Below are positions 9,337-19,300 of a stretch of 64,000 nt of DNA, in pieces. The notes under the pieces were generated by a model. It saw nothing but the letters and a program-made list of their open reading frames with translations. It was not told the DNA's origin and searched no databases. A program made the position numbers and the translations under genes. Within the stretch, counting starts at the first letter, position 1; each line of letters starts with the position of its first letter. This DNA comes from Pseudomonas arsenicoxydans. Its GTDB lineage: Bacteria; Pseudomonadota; Gammaproteobacteria; Pseudomonadales; Pseudomonadaceae. Where the stretch lies: NCBI RefSeq assembly GCF_006438915.1, contig NZ_RCZE01000014.1, positions 79,876 to 143,875 on the forward strand. Reading direction: 5' to 3'.

Positions 9337-10680
9337 TCAACCGTCGATAGCCGACGCGAACGGGAGCCAGACACACACTTCGAAACCCTCTTGCCGACCT
9401 GTTGCAGGGGAGCTCAATTCCATTCTCGCGTTAACCCCCTGAACAATCGTTTTGGCAATCGCCAGGCCCAATCCTGAACCGCTGATCTCACTGTGACCTC
9501 GTACAAAGCGCTCGGTCAGATGTCGCAACACCGATTCCGGTACCACCGGGCCGCCATTGACTATCCGCAATTGCGCCTGTTCCGTGAGGTTGACTTCGAT
9601 CGGTTCATCCGTTGCGCCGTATTTCAGAGCGTTCTCAATCAGGTTGCGCAACAAGATGCCAAAGGCGTCCGGGTCAATGTTCGAGTACACGCTGGCCTGG
9701 TGTGGCAGTTGCAGCTCAATGCGCTGGCCGCTGCGCTGGTTCCATTCATCGACGCCATGGGCCAACAACGGAATCAGGTCCTGAGGCGTTTCGGACAACA
9801 ACCCACCGCCCTCGGCCTTGGCCAGCTGCATGAGCTTTTCCGACAGCCGCGCCAGCTCACGCAAGGCGTTTTCAATCTTCGCCGCCCGCACCCGCAACGG
9901 GCCTTCAGGCGCCTCGTGGTGCAACCGCTGGATCTGCGCCAGGGTCGCGGCCAGTGGCGTACGCAGTTCATGGGCGCTGTTGGCGGTAAAGCTGCGCTCG
10001 GCTTCGAGGGCTTTGCGCAAGCGTTCCAGCAAGTGGTTGACCGCCTCGGCCAACGGATCGATCTCTGCCGGCAGGCGGGCCACCTTGATCGGTGACAGAT
10101 CACCGACACCACGCGCCTCAACCGCACGACGATACGCCAACACACTGCGCAGGCTGATCCGCACGAACAGCCAGGTGCCCAACAGGCTGACGGGAATCAG
10201 CGCAAACAGCGGCAACAACAAGGCAAACAAGGCTTCCCGCGCGGCTTCACGGCGATGATCCAGCGGCTCGGCGATCTCAATGAACAGCGTTTCACGCAAT
10301 GCACTGGCGCCATACAAGCGGTACTTTTCAGTGGTTGAAAAACCCTCGGTCGGTTGTTGGTTGAAGATCTTCGGGTTGGCGTCGTGGGACTGCATCAGGA
10401 TCTTGCCGCTGGCATCGCGCACCAGGTACGTCAGGTATTCCTTGTGCATTTTCAACGTCGCAACGTGCTGAGCTTCACGGGGTTCTTCCCGGTTACTGAT
10501 TTCCAGCACGGCCAACGGCAAGATGCGTTGCGCGGTCTCTTCCAGCGCGCTGTCGAATGCCTCGTCCAATTCATGTTGCACCACCAGCCAGGCACCGACG
10601 GTTGCGCCCAGCCAGAGCAAGGTCATGCCCAAGGTCAAACCCAGGCCGAGACGTTTTTGCAGGCTCACAGAAGGCTTCAT
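9337..10680 (-). CDS. Two-component sensor histidine kinase
   Basis: 447 residues. The first membrane helix is about 10-34; a periplasmic sensor of about 110 residues follows, then a second helix (about 150-173), a HAMP-like linker, and a dimerisation domain with the phospho-acceptor in SAHELRTPLA (His237). The ATPase domain carries the N-box NLIENALKYG and the G-box GSGLGLAIAK. The layout is that of QseC/PmrB-type kinases. The sensor contains NREEPREAQ (residues 63-71), close to but not identical with the RExxE iron motif known from Pseudomonas BqsS. It overlaps its regulator gene by 4 bases and faces the PepSY/DUF2271/ApbE run, which it probably controls. Confidence 0.94.
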   Translation of the reverse strand: MKPSVSLQKRLGLGLTLGMTLLWLGATVGAWLVVQHELDEAFDSALEETAQRILPLAVLEISNREEPREAQHVATLKMHKEYLTYLVRDASGKILMQSHDANPKIFNQQPTEGFSTTEKYRLYGASALRETLFIEIAEPLDHRREAAREALFALLLPLFALIPVSLLGTWLFVRISLRSVLAYRRAVEARGVGDLSPIKVARLPAEIDPLAEAVNHLLERLRKALEAERSFTANSAHELRTPLAATLAQIQRLHHEAPEGPLRVRAAKIENALRELARLSEKLMQLAKAEGGGLLSETPQDLIPLLAHGVDEWNQRSGQRIELQLPHQASVYSNIDPDAFGILLRNLIENALKYGATDEPIEVNLTEQAQLRIVNGGPVVPESVLRHLTERFVRGHSEISGSGLGLAIAKTIVQGVNARMELSSPATGRQEGFEVCVWLPFASAIDG

Positions 10681-11336
10681 ACGGCCATCAACCGGTAGCC
10701 CATGCCGCGCACGGTTTCGATCAGATCGCGCCCCAGTTTTTTACGCAGCCGACTGATATAAACCTCGATGGTATTGCTCTCGATTTCGGCACCGAAGGCA
10801 TACAGCCGTTCTTCCAGCTGCGACTTGGACAACAGCGCGCTGGGGCGCTGCACAAACGCTTCGAACAGCGCCCACTCACGAGCCGTCAGGTCCACGGTGG
10901 TGCCGGCACGCTGCACGGTGCGTGCGCTCATGTCGACCTGCAAATCACCGAGTCTGATCTGCGGGTTGGGGTTGCCGCTATAGCGTCGGGCCACCGCGGC
11001 CACACGGGCCGAGAGTTCAAACAGGTCGAACGGTTTGACCAGGTAATCATCAGCCCCGGCATTGAGGCCGGCGATACGGTCGGAGATCTGATCCTGGGCG
11101 GTCAGAATGATCACCGGGGTCACGTCCCCTGCCGAGCGCTGCTGACGCAAAAAATCCAGCCCGCGCCCGTCCGGCAGCATCAGGTCAAGCAGGATCAAGT
11201 CGTAAGGCGTGGTGCGCACACTGTTGCGCGCATGGTCCAGGCGCTGCACCCAATCGACGGCGTGGCCGTCATCGGCGATCTGCTCGCGCACCGCCTCCCC
11301 CAGCCCTGGTGCGTCCTCGACCAATAAAACCCGCAT
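10677..11336 (-). CDS. OmpR-family response regulator
   Basis: 219 residues. The receiver domain (1-115) has the acidic pair at VEDAP, the phospho-acceptor Asp51 in LLDLMLP and the conserved Lys in LVKPFD (about 101). The C-terminal winged helix (about 125-219) ends in the family pattern SNTIEVYISRLRKKLGRDLIETVRGMGYRL. It is the partner of the kinase encoded just downstream with a 4-base overlap, and is divergent from the redox operon starting at 11470, a typical arrangement for a regulator acting on the shared 133-base intergenic region. Confidence 0.95.
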   Translation of the reverse strand: MRVLLVEDAPGLGEAVREQIADDGHAVDWVQRLDHARNSVRTTPYDLILLDLMLPDGRGLDFLRQQRSAGDVTPVIILTAQDQISDRIAGLNAGADDYLVKPFDLFELSARVAAVARRYSGNPNPQIRLGDLQVDMSARTVQRAGTTVDLTAREWALFEAFVQRPSALLSKSQLEERLYAFGAEIESNTIEVYISRLRKKLGRDLIETVRGMGYRLMAV

Positions 11337-11469
11337 CTGGTACCCCCCCGTGATGGTTGTCGTGCAGCACCTTAATCGCCTTACCTGACGTCAATCTGAA
11401 GATTCAGCTAGTTGTCAGGAATGCACCTTAGGGTATGCCACAGACGCCGACCTCGGCAGGAGACAGATC
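11337..11469. promoter_or_regulatory. Divergent regulatory region of the redox locus
   Basis: Between the regulator and the first PepSY gene. Visible elements are an imperfect direct repeat cttaatcgccttac (11371-11384), a perfect palindrome ctgaagattcag (11396-11407), and an outer inverted pair cctgac/gtcagg (11384-11389, 11414-11419). A possible -35 ttgtca at 11413 is followed after 16 bases by tatgcc. GGAG precedes the ATG at 11470. Which element the response regulator binds is not known. Confidence 0.45.
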
Positions 11470-11793
11470 ATGAAAACAGGTTTTATTGCCAATGCCGCGC
11501 TGTTGAGCCTGCTGCTCAGCGGTTACGCCCTGGCCGATGACGATTGCAGCGACCCGGTGAGCGACTGGCAACCGCGCGAGACTTTGCGTCAGCAGGTCGA
11601 GCGGCAATACGGCTGGAGCGTGCAGCGCATCAAGGTCGACGACGGTTGTTACAAGCTCAAGGGCTTGGACCGCAAAGGCAATGCCATCGAAGCCAGTTAC
11701 TCACCCGCCTCGCTGCGCCTGCACACACTTGAGATTCATTTCCGCGACGACGGCGATGCCAGGGATTACCTCGGCAGCCCGCTTGCCGAATGA
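11470..11793 (+). CDS. Small periplasmic PepSY-domain protein
   Basis: 107 residues with a signal peptide (LLSLLLSGYALA, cleavage near residue 22) and a single PepSY domain. The pattern is ETLRQQVERQYGWSVQRIKVDDGCYKLKGLDRKGNAIEASYSP, in which YEV-like reading is replaced by YKLKGLDRKGN. Two cysteines (DDDCSD and DDGCYK) could form a disulfide. Small PepSY proteins are commonly encoded beside two-component systems and may dampen the sensor or handle metal in the periplasm. It is the first gene of the run reading towards ApbE. Confidence 0.9.
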   Translation: MKTGFIANAALLSLLLSGYALADDDCSDPVSDWQPRETLRQQVERQYGWSVQRIKVDDGCYKLKGLDRKGNAIEASYSPASLRLHTLEIHFRDDGDARDYLGSPLAE

Positions 11794-11884
11794 CGCCCTA
11801 TCTGTCGATTAGTTTTCCTGCGTTTCAGGTTGCTGTCAGCCAGCAGGTCCAGTCTCTCGACCTAACGATCAAAAGGACACCCTC

Positions 11885-12355
11885 ATGAAAAAGATCATCG
11901 CAGCTACTTGCCTCGCCAGCGCCATTGCCTTGCCGGGTCTGGCCCAGGCCCGTGAAGTGACCTTGACCACGCAGCTCAAGGACTACAGCGGCAATGATGC
12001 GTACCTGGCGATCTACGTGACAGACGCTAATGGCCAATATCAGAAAACCCTCTGGGTGGCCGGCAAGAAGGCCAAGTACTACAAGCATCTGGGCGACTGG
12101 GCCCGTGGCAGCGGGATGAACCCCAGCGAGTTTGACGGGGTCAGCGGCGCCAGTGTCGGCAGTGGGCGCACGCTCAAAGTCAGCGTCGAACTGGCAGACA
12201 CCCTGATTGATGCCGGGTACCAGATTCGCATCGACAGCGCCGTCGAGGACAAACGTGACGCCCGCGCCGATGTCAGCGTGCCCCTGACGTCCAAAGGCTC
12301 AGGCAAGCCGGCGACCGGCAGTGCCTACGTCGACGCCTTTACTTACGATCTGTAG
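11885..12355 (+). CDS. DUF2271 protein, probable covalently flavinylated carrier
   Basis: 156 residues with a Sec signal peptide ending AQA (residue 22) and a DUF2271 beta domain. Residues 84-90 read DGVSGAS, which fits the DGxSGA(S/T) motif in which ApbE attaches FMN to the final Ser/Thr (here Ser90), as in NqrC and RnfG. DUF2271 has been linked to ApbE gene clusters in genomic surveys that I recall. It would carry electrons in the periplasm. Seen: the motif, signal peptide and neighbours. Inferred: the flavin attachment itself. It lies 25 bases before a membrane flavoreductase gene and two genes before apbE. Confidence 0.9.
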   Translation: MKKIIAATCLASAIALPGLAQAREVTLTTQLKDYSGNDAYLAIYVTDANGQYQKTLWVAGKKAKYYKHLGDWARGSGMNPSEFDGVSGASVGSGRTLKVSVELADTLIDAGYQIRIDSAVEDKRDARADVSVPLTSKGSGKPATGSAYVDAFTYDL

Positions 12356-12380
12356 CACCCACCATTTCTGGAGGCTGAAC

Positions 12381-14561
12381 ATGCTTCGTCAGTTCCATTC
12401 CCTGCCCGGCCTGATCGCTGCCCTGTTGGTCATGTTGTTGGCCATCAGCGGCGCGATCCTGTCGGTCGACCCGGCGTTGGAACGCCTGCACAGCACGTCC
12501 ACTCATGCCGGACAACTCAACGTCGGCCAGCTGGCCGGGCGCGTTGCCAACCACTTTCCGGGCGTGGAGCAGATCCAGCGCACAGCCTCCGGCACGGTCA
12601 TCGTCTACTACAACCATAACGGTCAGGCTGGCGCAGAAAAGGTCGACCCGTTGACCGGCCAAGGCCTTGCGCCCTACGAGCCATCCGCCTTCTCACGCTG
12701 GGTGAAAGAGCTGCATCGCTCGATGTTTCTTGGCACGCCGGGCCACGGCGTGTCGGGAGTCGGCGCGCTGTTCATGCTGATGCTGTCGGTGTCCGGCGCG
12801 CTATTGCTGGCCCGGCGCCTGGGTGGCTGGCGCAACCTGCTGCGGCCACTGCGGGGCACCTTCAGCCAGCGCTGGCATGCTGAAGTCGGGCGACTGGCGT
12901 TGCTGGGGCTGCTGCTGTCGGCATTGAGCGGGCTCTACATGTCCGCCACCACCTTGGGTTTTGTCGCCGACGGCAGTCAGAGTGAACCCGCCTTCCCCGC
13001 CCACGTCAGTACCGGTCCGGCGTTGCCCGTGACGAATCTGCAAGCCTTGCAGGCCACCGACCTCAATGACCTGCGCGAACTGGTCTACCCCAGCCCCGAT
13101 AATGCGCAGGATGTATTTTCTCTGCGCACGGCCCAGGGCGACGGCTACGTGGACCAGGCCAGCGGCGCTTTGCTGTCCTATCAGGCCCACGACTCAATGC
13201 ACACCCTCTACGAATTGATCTATCAACTGCACACCGGCGAAGGCCTCTGGTGGCTGGGCTTGCCGCTAGGGCTCTGCGCCCTCTGCGTACCGTTGATGAG
13301 CGTGACCGGTATTGTATTGTGGTGGCGCCGCCGCAAGGCGAGCCCGACCCTGCGCCACAACAGCCCCGCCCACTCTGCCGACAGCGTGATTCTGGTGGGC
13401 AGTGAAAACAACAGCACCTGGGGCTTTGCAAAAACCTTGCATGACGCTTTGCACCTGGCTGGACACCGGGTGCATAGCGCGACACTGAATCAATACGCCA
13501 ACCACTACAGCAACGCCCAACGGGTGTTTATCCTCACCGCGACCCACGGTGACGGCGATGCGCCGGCCTCGGCTTCGCAGTTCCTGGCGCAGCTGGCGAA
13601 AACCGGCCTCAAGCCCGGCCTGCCCTTTGCCGTGCTGGGCTTTGGAGATCGGCAGTTTGCGCAGTTCTGTCAGTACGCCCATCAGGTGCAGGACGCGATG
13701 TTGCAGGCCGGTGGCTCGCCGCTGCTGGGGCTGGAAACCGTCAACCGTCAGTCCTCTCAGGCGTTTGCGCGCTGGGGCCACGCGTTGGGTGAAGTGCTCC
13801 AGCATGACCTGACACTGGTCCATACCCCGCAGCGACCACAGACCCATCCATTGGAGCTGACAGAGCGAATTGTCTACGGCGAACAGGTGAACGCGCCGAC
13901 CCACGTCTTGCGCTTCAATGCACCTGGCAAGCTGCCGGACTTTCTGGCCGGCGACCTGGTCGGGATTTTGCCCCCGGGCAGTCCGATCCCGCGTTTCTAC
14001 TCGCTGGCCAGCGGCTCGCAGGACGGTGTGTTGGAAATCTGTGTACGCAAACACGACGGTGGCGTGTGCTCGGAATTTCTCCATGACCTGGACATCGGCG
14101 GGCCAATTGAAGCGTTTATCCAGCCCAACCCGCAATTTCGCCCGGCGTCGGGCACGCACCCGGTGATCCTGATCGGTGCCGGTACCGGCATCGGTCCCCT
14201 GGCCGGTTTTATCCGCAACAACACGGCCCGACACCCGATGCACTTGTATTGGGGCGGGCGCAACCCGGCCTCGGATTTCCTTTATGAACCGCAGCTCAAT
14301 CAATACTTGTCGGACCGCCGCCTCACGGCATTGCGTGCCGCCTTCTCTCAGGTGCAGGACCGCAGCTACGTGCAAGACCGGCTGGTCAGCGATGCCCTGG
14401 CCTTGCGCCGGCTGATTGAAAAAGGCGCCCAGGTGCTGGTGTGTGGCAGCCGCGAAATGGCCAAAGGCGTGATGCAAGCCCTCGATGAAGTGTTGGCGCC
14501 GCTCAACCTGAGCGTGCTGACCCTCAAGGCACAAGGACGCTACCGTGAAGACGTCTACTGA
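12381..14561 (+). CDS. PepSY membrane / flavodoxin / FNR reductase
   Basis: 726 residues in three parts. The N-terminal PepSY_TM module has helices at about 8-30, 124-145, 168-190 and 290-312, with His residues near them (112, 122, 166, 274, 284) that could ligate haem. A flavodoxin-like FMN domain begins near 335 (VILVGSENNSTWGFA). A ferredoxin-NADP reductase domain (about 490-726) has RFYSLAS for FAD and VILIGAGTGIGPLAG for NADPH. Family knowledge: such fusions pass electrons from cytoplasmic NADPH across the membrane, like siderophore-iron reductases. The start at 12381 has GGAGG 8 bases upstream; the 3' end overlaps apbE by 17 bases. Confidence 0.93.
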   Translation: MLRQFHSLPGLIAALLVMLLAISGAILSVDPALERLHSTSTHAGQLNVGQLAGRVANHFPGVEQIQRTASGTVIVYYNHNGQAGAEKVDPLTGQGLAPYEPSAFSRWVKELHRSMFLGTPGHGVSGVGALFMLMLSVSGALLLARRLGGWRNLLRPLRGTFSQRWHAEVGRLALLGLLLSALSGLYMSATTLGFVADGSQSEPAFPAHVSTGPALPVTNLQALQATDLNDLRELVYPSPDNAQDVFSLRTAQGDGYVDQASGALLSYQAHDSMHTLYELIYQLHTGEGLWWLGLPLGLCALCVPLMSVTGIVLWWRRRKASPTLRHNSPAHSADSVILVGSENNSTWGFAKTLHDALHLAGHRVHSATLNQYANHYSNAQRVFILTATHGDGDAPASASQFLAQLAKTGLKPGLPFAVLGFGDRQFAQFCQYAHQVQDAMLQAGGSPLLGLETVNRQSSQAFARWGHALGEVLQHDLTLVHTPQRPQTHPLELTERIVYGEQVNAPTHVLRFNAPGKLPDFLAGDLVGILPPGSPIPRFYSLASGSQDGVLEICVRKHDGGVCSEFLHDLDIGGPIEAFIQPNPQFRPASGTHPVILIGAGTGIGPLAGFIRNNTARHPMHLYWGGRNPASDFLYEPQLNQYLSDRRLTALRAAFSQVQDRSYVQDRLVSDALALRRLIEKGAQVLVCGSREMAKGVMQALDEVLAPLNLSVLTLKAQGRYREDVY

Positions 14562-15522
14562 GTTGCAACGCTACAGCCTGAACGGCGAGACCATGGGCAC
14601 TCGCTACACCGCCCTGTTCTATGCCGATGCCGGGATTGATACCGTCGCAGTGAGCCACAGCCTGGCCAGCGCCGTGGCCCGGGTGGATCAGCAAATGTCC
14701 ACCTGGAAGCCCGACTCGGACCTCAATCGCCTCAACGCCGCCCCGGAACAACAATGGGTCTCGGTGCCTGAGGAACTGGCGACGGTGCTGTCTGCAGCAC
14801 TGCGCGTCAGTCAGCAATCGGGCGGTGCCTTCGACATCGCGGTCGGTGATCTGGTTGACGCCTGGGGGTTCGGCCCCGCAGAACAGACGGTGACAGAGCA
14901 GGCGCTCGCCACGACGTCGTCCCACGCGCGATTGTCAGCCAGCGCCGCGCTGGTGGTTGATGGGCAACGCAATCAGGTGCGCAAACGCGCACCACTGCAG
15001 CTTGATTTGAATGGGATCGCCAAAGGGTTTGGCGTTGATGAACTGGCCCGTTGCCTGGACGGATTGGGCATCACCCGCTACCTGGTCGGCATCGATGGCG
15101 AGATGCGCGCCCGCGGTGTCAAGCCGGATGGCCAGTGCTGGGCCGTGGCCCTGGAAAAGCCCAACCGGGGCGTGCGTGAAGTCATGGGCGTGATGGAACT
15201 GGGTGATGCCGCTATCGCGACCTCCGGGGACTATCGACACTGGGTCGACGTCGCCGGTCAGTCCTATGCCCATACCATGAACCCGGCCACCGGCGCGCCG
15301 TTGTGCAACACGCTCGCCGCCGTCACCGTGGTGGCGGCTTCGTGCATGCTCGCCGATGCCTGGGCCACGGCGCTGATGGTGCTGGGCGAAACCGAAGGGC
15401 CACGTCTGGCACAGGAACGCGGGATGGACGCATTGTTCGTGCTGCGCGACGGCCAACAGTTCAAGGAAATATCCATTGTCGGCGGTCAATTGCAGGCGCA
15501 GATTGAAACCCGTCCGATGTGA
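14545..15522 (+). CDS. apbE: FAD:protein FMN transferase ApbE
   Basis: 325 residues. It transfers FMN from FAD to a Ser/Thr of target proteins. Landmarks are GETMGTRY near the N-terminus, STWKPDSDLNRLN, GGAFDIAVGDLVDAWGF, LDLNGIAKGFGVDEL, DGEMRARG and HTMNPATGAPL. The start is a GTG with AAGGA 7 bases upstream. An in-frame TGA lies at 14518-14520, so no longer N-terminus exists and there is no signal peptide or lipobox, unlike most exported ApbE. The expected substrate is the DUF2271 protein two genes upstream. Translational coupling with the reductase gene is likely because the genes overlap. Confidence 0.94.
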   Translation: MKTSTELQRYSLNGETMGTRYTALFYADAGIDTVAVSHSLASAVARVDQQMSTWKPDSDLNRLNAAPEQQWVSVPEELATVLSAALRVSQQSGGAFDIAVGDLVDAWGFGPAEQTVTEQALATTSSHARLSASAALVVDGQRNQVRKRAPLQLDLNGIAKGFGVDELARCLDGLGITRYLVGIDGEMRARGVKPDGQCWAVALEKPNRGVREVMGVMELGDAAIATSGDYRHWVDVAGQSYAHTMNPATGAPLCNTLAAVTVVAASCMLADAWATALMVLGETEGPRLAQERGMDALFVLRDGQQFKEISIVGGQLQAQIETRPM

Positions 15523-15553
15523 ACCGTTTAATGACAGTGAGTCGCTCTCAACC

Positions 15554-16255
15554 ATGAAGTTCATGCACAGGCACACCGAGTCCCACCGCAGTGATCGTAT
15601 CGGCTGGCTGCGCGCCGCCGTCCTTGGGGCCAACGACGGGATTGTCTCGACCGCCAGCCTGCTGATCGGCGTTGCGGCCGCCAACGCCAGCCACGCCACG
15701 TTGCTGGTCACTGGCATGGCAGGCCTGATGGCCGGTGCCATGTCCATGGCCGCAGGCGAATACATCTCCGTCCACTCCCAGGCCGATACCGAGCGAGCAG
15801 ACTTGTCCCGCGAACAGGCCGAGTTAGCCAGTGATCCGAAAGCCGAACACATCGAACTCGCCAACATTTACATGCATCGTGGCGTCTCCCCCGAGTTGGC
15901 GCATCAGGTCGCCGATCAATTGATGGCCCATGACGCACTGGGCTCCCACGCCCGGGACGAATTGGGCATCAGTGCCACCCTGACCGCCAAACCCTTGCAA
16001 GCCGCCCTGGCCTCCGCTGCCAGCTTTGTGGTGGGTGCCGCGCTGCCCCTGGCGGTGACGTTTGTCGCATCGGAGCACAGCGTGGTGCCCTGGATATCGG
16101 GCATGTCATTGGTGTTTCTCGGAACGCTGGGCGCCATTGCCGCCCGGGCCGGCGGGGCCAATGTCATGACCGGAGCCTGGCGGGTGACATTCTGGGGGGC
16201 GCTGGCCATGGGCATTACGGCACTGGTGGGGCACTTGTTTGGCGCCGTGGTCTAG
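15554..16255 (+). CDS. VIT1/CCC1-family Fe/Mn transporter
   Basis: 233 residues. The N-terminus RIGWLRAAVLGANDGIVSTASLLIGV is the family hallmark, followed by MAGLMAGAMSMAAGEYISV, a hydrophilic middle rich in Asp/Glu (about 80-140) and three more helices. Family members move Fe(II) or Mn(II) out of the cytoplasm. It starts 31 bases after apbE and is read in the same direction with no terminator between, so it probably belongs to the same transcript. This connects the flavin redox genes to iron or manganese. ATG at 15563 is an alternative start. Confidence 0.92.
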   Translation: MKFMHRHTESHRSDRIGWLRAAVLGANDGIVSTASLLIGVAAANASHATLLVTGMAGLMAGAMSMAAGEYISVHSQADTERADLSREQAELASDPKAEHIELANIYMHRGVSPELAHQVADQLMAHDALGSHARDELGISATLTAKPLQAALASAASFVVGAALPLAVTFVASEHSVVPWISGMSLVFLGTLGAIAARAGGANVMTGAWRVTFWGALAMGITALVGHLFGAVV

Positions 16256-16279
16256 TTCACGTTCCTTCCTGCAAAAAAC

Positions 16280-16313
16280 AAAGGGCGCCCGTTAATGAAA
16301 ACGGGCGCCCTTT
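16280..16313. terminator. Bidirectional intrinsic terminator
   Basis: A 13-base stem (aaagggcgcccgt pairing with acgggcgcccttt) with an 8-base loop sits between the convergent Fe/Mn transporter and RTX peroxidase genes. A-rich and T-rich flanks allow it to serve both strands. Confidence 0.88.
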
Positions 16314-16326
16314 GCACGCTGCCTAC

Positions 16327-19300
16327 CTATACCACGCCGACAAAATCACTCGCAGTCAGGGCCACATGCCCGACCAGATCAATTTGGAAATCGGCGCCAC
16401 TGCCGCTGTTCACATTGCCCTCCACATAGGTGTGATCGACCCCGCCGACATTGACGAAGTGGTACTTCAATTGCGCCTGGTTGTTGAACTCGGTGCCGGC
16501 GCCGTTCCACTCGCCGAGGAAGGTGAAGTCCTGATTCCCCGCAGAACCTGCGCCAGAGGTCCGGGCATCGATCAGCGACAAGTCGATATGGTCACTGCCT
16601 TGGGTAAAGTCGGTAATCACGTCTCGGCTTGCGGTCGAGGTACCCGAGTCGTTGGTCGAGGAGAACACAAACATGTCCGCCCCCGCACCGCCGGTCAACG
16701 TATCGCGGTTGCCATAACCGGTCAGCGTGTCGGCGCCACCGCCACCACTCAAGGTGTCGATACCGCCCTGCCCGGTCAGGGCGTTATTGGCGTTGTCGCC
16801 GGTCAGGGTGTTGGCACCCGTGCTGCCGATGACATTCTCGACACCGGTCAAGGTGTCGCTACCGGTTTGTGAACTGCTGGCCAGGCCGGTGGAGAGGTTG
16901 ACCGTGGCGTTGGCCGAGGTCCCTGACAAGTCATAGGTATCGGTGTCGCCACCGCCGTCGTAGCTGTCATTGCCATCGTTGACCGACGCCCGGAAGGTGT
17001 CATTGCCGAGCCCACCGAACAAGCTGTCCAGGCCTTGCCCGCCGACCAGCGTATCGTCACCGCTGCCGCCGTCCATCCAGTCATTGCCGCCTTGGCCTTG
17101 CAACAGGTTGCTGACGCCGTCGCCCTGAATGTGATCGTCGCCAGAACTGCCGGTGACGTTCTCGATGCCGGTCAGGGAGTCGTTGCCGGTCTGGGTGCTG
17201 GTTGACGTGCCGGCGATCAAATCGACCGTGGCGGGCGCCGAGGTGGCCGACAAATCGTAGGTGTCGGTGCCCGTGCCACCGTCATAGTGGTCGTTGCCGT
17301 CGTTCAGCGAAGCCAACATCGTGTCGTTGCCGGCCTCACCAAAGACCGTGTCGTTGCCGGCCAGCCCGCTGAGTTGGTTGTTACCGCTGTTGCCATGGAT
17401 CACGTTGTCCAGCGCGTTACCGGTGCCGTTGATGTTGTTCGAGCCCAGCAGGGTCAGGTTCTCGACGTTGGCACCCAGGGTGTAGTTGACCGAGGACATG
17501 ACGGTGTCGGTGCCTTCGTTCAGATTCTCCTGAACCACATCGCCATTGGCATCGACCATGTAGATGTCGTTGCCGGCATTGCCGCGCATCGTGTCGTTGC
17601 CGGCGCCGCCGTCCAGCAAGTCGGAACCCAGCCCGCCGTTGAGGACATCATTGCCCGAGTAGCCCAACAGGATGTCCTGATAGTTGGTGCCATTGAGCGT
17701 ATCACCAAAGAAGAATGAGTTAGTGCCTTCGATGAAGCGCCCTACCGCTTCCGAAGGGTCGGACGTCAGTTGTTCCACCGTGCCGTTGTTGTCGGTGTAC
17801 GTGGTGATGACCCGCAGCTGCTGGCCGTACTGCGCATTAGTGGGCGCAAAGGTCGACGCATTCGCCCCGGCGATACTCAACCAGGTCGCCCCCACTAGTG
17901 CCTGCCACTGATAGGAGAACCCGCTTGGCCCAGGCAAGCCGTCCGCATCCTGGATGGCCGAGGTGTTGGCAGTCAGCCGGTATTGGGCCGGCACCGGACG
18001 ACTTGGCGTGGTCGGTGCGGTGGCATAACCCGACAGCACCACATTGCCAGTCGGCAGGTGATTGGTGATGCTCAGGTTGATCGTGCGGTCGGCGAAGCGC
18101 AGTTTTTCAACGCCGATGACAATATCGGTGCCATCGACGTTAGCCGCGCCCACCCGCAGGTCCACCACTTTGAACGCCGTGATCAGCTCGCCGCCCGGCC
18201 GGGTATCGGTGAACTTGGTGATGCTGTAATTGGCATAGTTGCCCGAGTAGATGGCCGTGTCCGCCGCGCCGTCGGCGGTGCCGGCGGCCTGGTGGTTATC
18301 GCCCAGGACGAAGTCGGGTCGGGTCGATTGCAAGCCGGTGAAGTGCTCGGCAAACCCTTGACTGGCCAGCAGGTGATTCAGATCAGCGAGTTTGATCGAA
18401 TCACCAACGATCACGTCATTGCCGCCATTGCCTTGGGAGACATCGTCACCACTGCCGCCAATCAGCCAGTTCTCCGTGGCATTCCCGATCAGGCCCGCCA
18501 GCGGATTGGCCGGTGTGACGGTGTTGGCACGGGCGTCGCTGAAGCGTGAACCGATCAACCCTTCGATGTCCGTCAGCAAGGCGTTGAACGGCTGAAACAA
18601 CACTGAAGTGCCCGGTGCCGCCACGATGTTCTGATTGTTGAGGTCTGCTGCCGCGTCCAGCGCAATGTTCACATCGCTGAAGGCCGCGATGTCGAAGCCC
18701 ACATCGCCAATGGCTTCGTCACCGTCACCCTGACCCGGCGCGCCACCCAGGCCCGGCAACAGAATGTCGTCGCCGGCACCGCCAAACTCCTGGTCGCCGG
18801 TGGAGCCGCCGGAAATGATGTCGTCGCCGTCCTCACCGAACAGGATGTCCGGGCCGTCGCCGCCGTAGATCTCATCATTACCGTCACCGCCATGCACCAG
18901 GTCGGTGTCGCCACCGGCATCGATGTAGTCATTGCCGGCACCACCGTACAGCTCGTCGATCCCGGCTTCGCCATAGAGATGGTCATTGCCGTTACCGCCA
19001 ATCACCACATCGAGGGCACCGGCGCTGGTCCCGGCATAGATGGTGTCATCCCCTTCCCCACCATCGAGGAAGTCTTCGATATCACCGCCATAGATCACGT
19101 CGTTGCCGTCGCCACCGTAGATGTGGTCGGCACCGGCCTTGCCATCCAGGATGTCGTCGCCGCCTTCACCGTAGATCGTATCGTCACCATCCCCGGCATC
19201 GAGCCAGTCGTTGTAGTCGGTGCCGACCAACACTTCGTGGGAGTTGTAACCCACGGCCGCGGTGCCATCGGGGTTCTCGCCCTGGTCCGGACGGTAGTCC

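Noticed and set aside
13266..14534. 422-codon minus-strand ORF inside the flavoreductase gene
   Set aside because: The plus strand encodes recognised flavodoxin and FNR motifs over the same bases.
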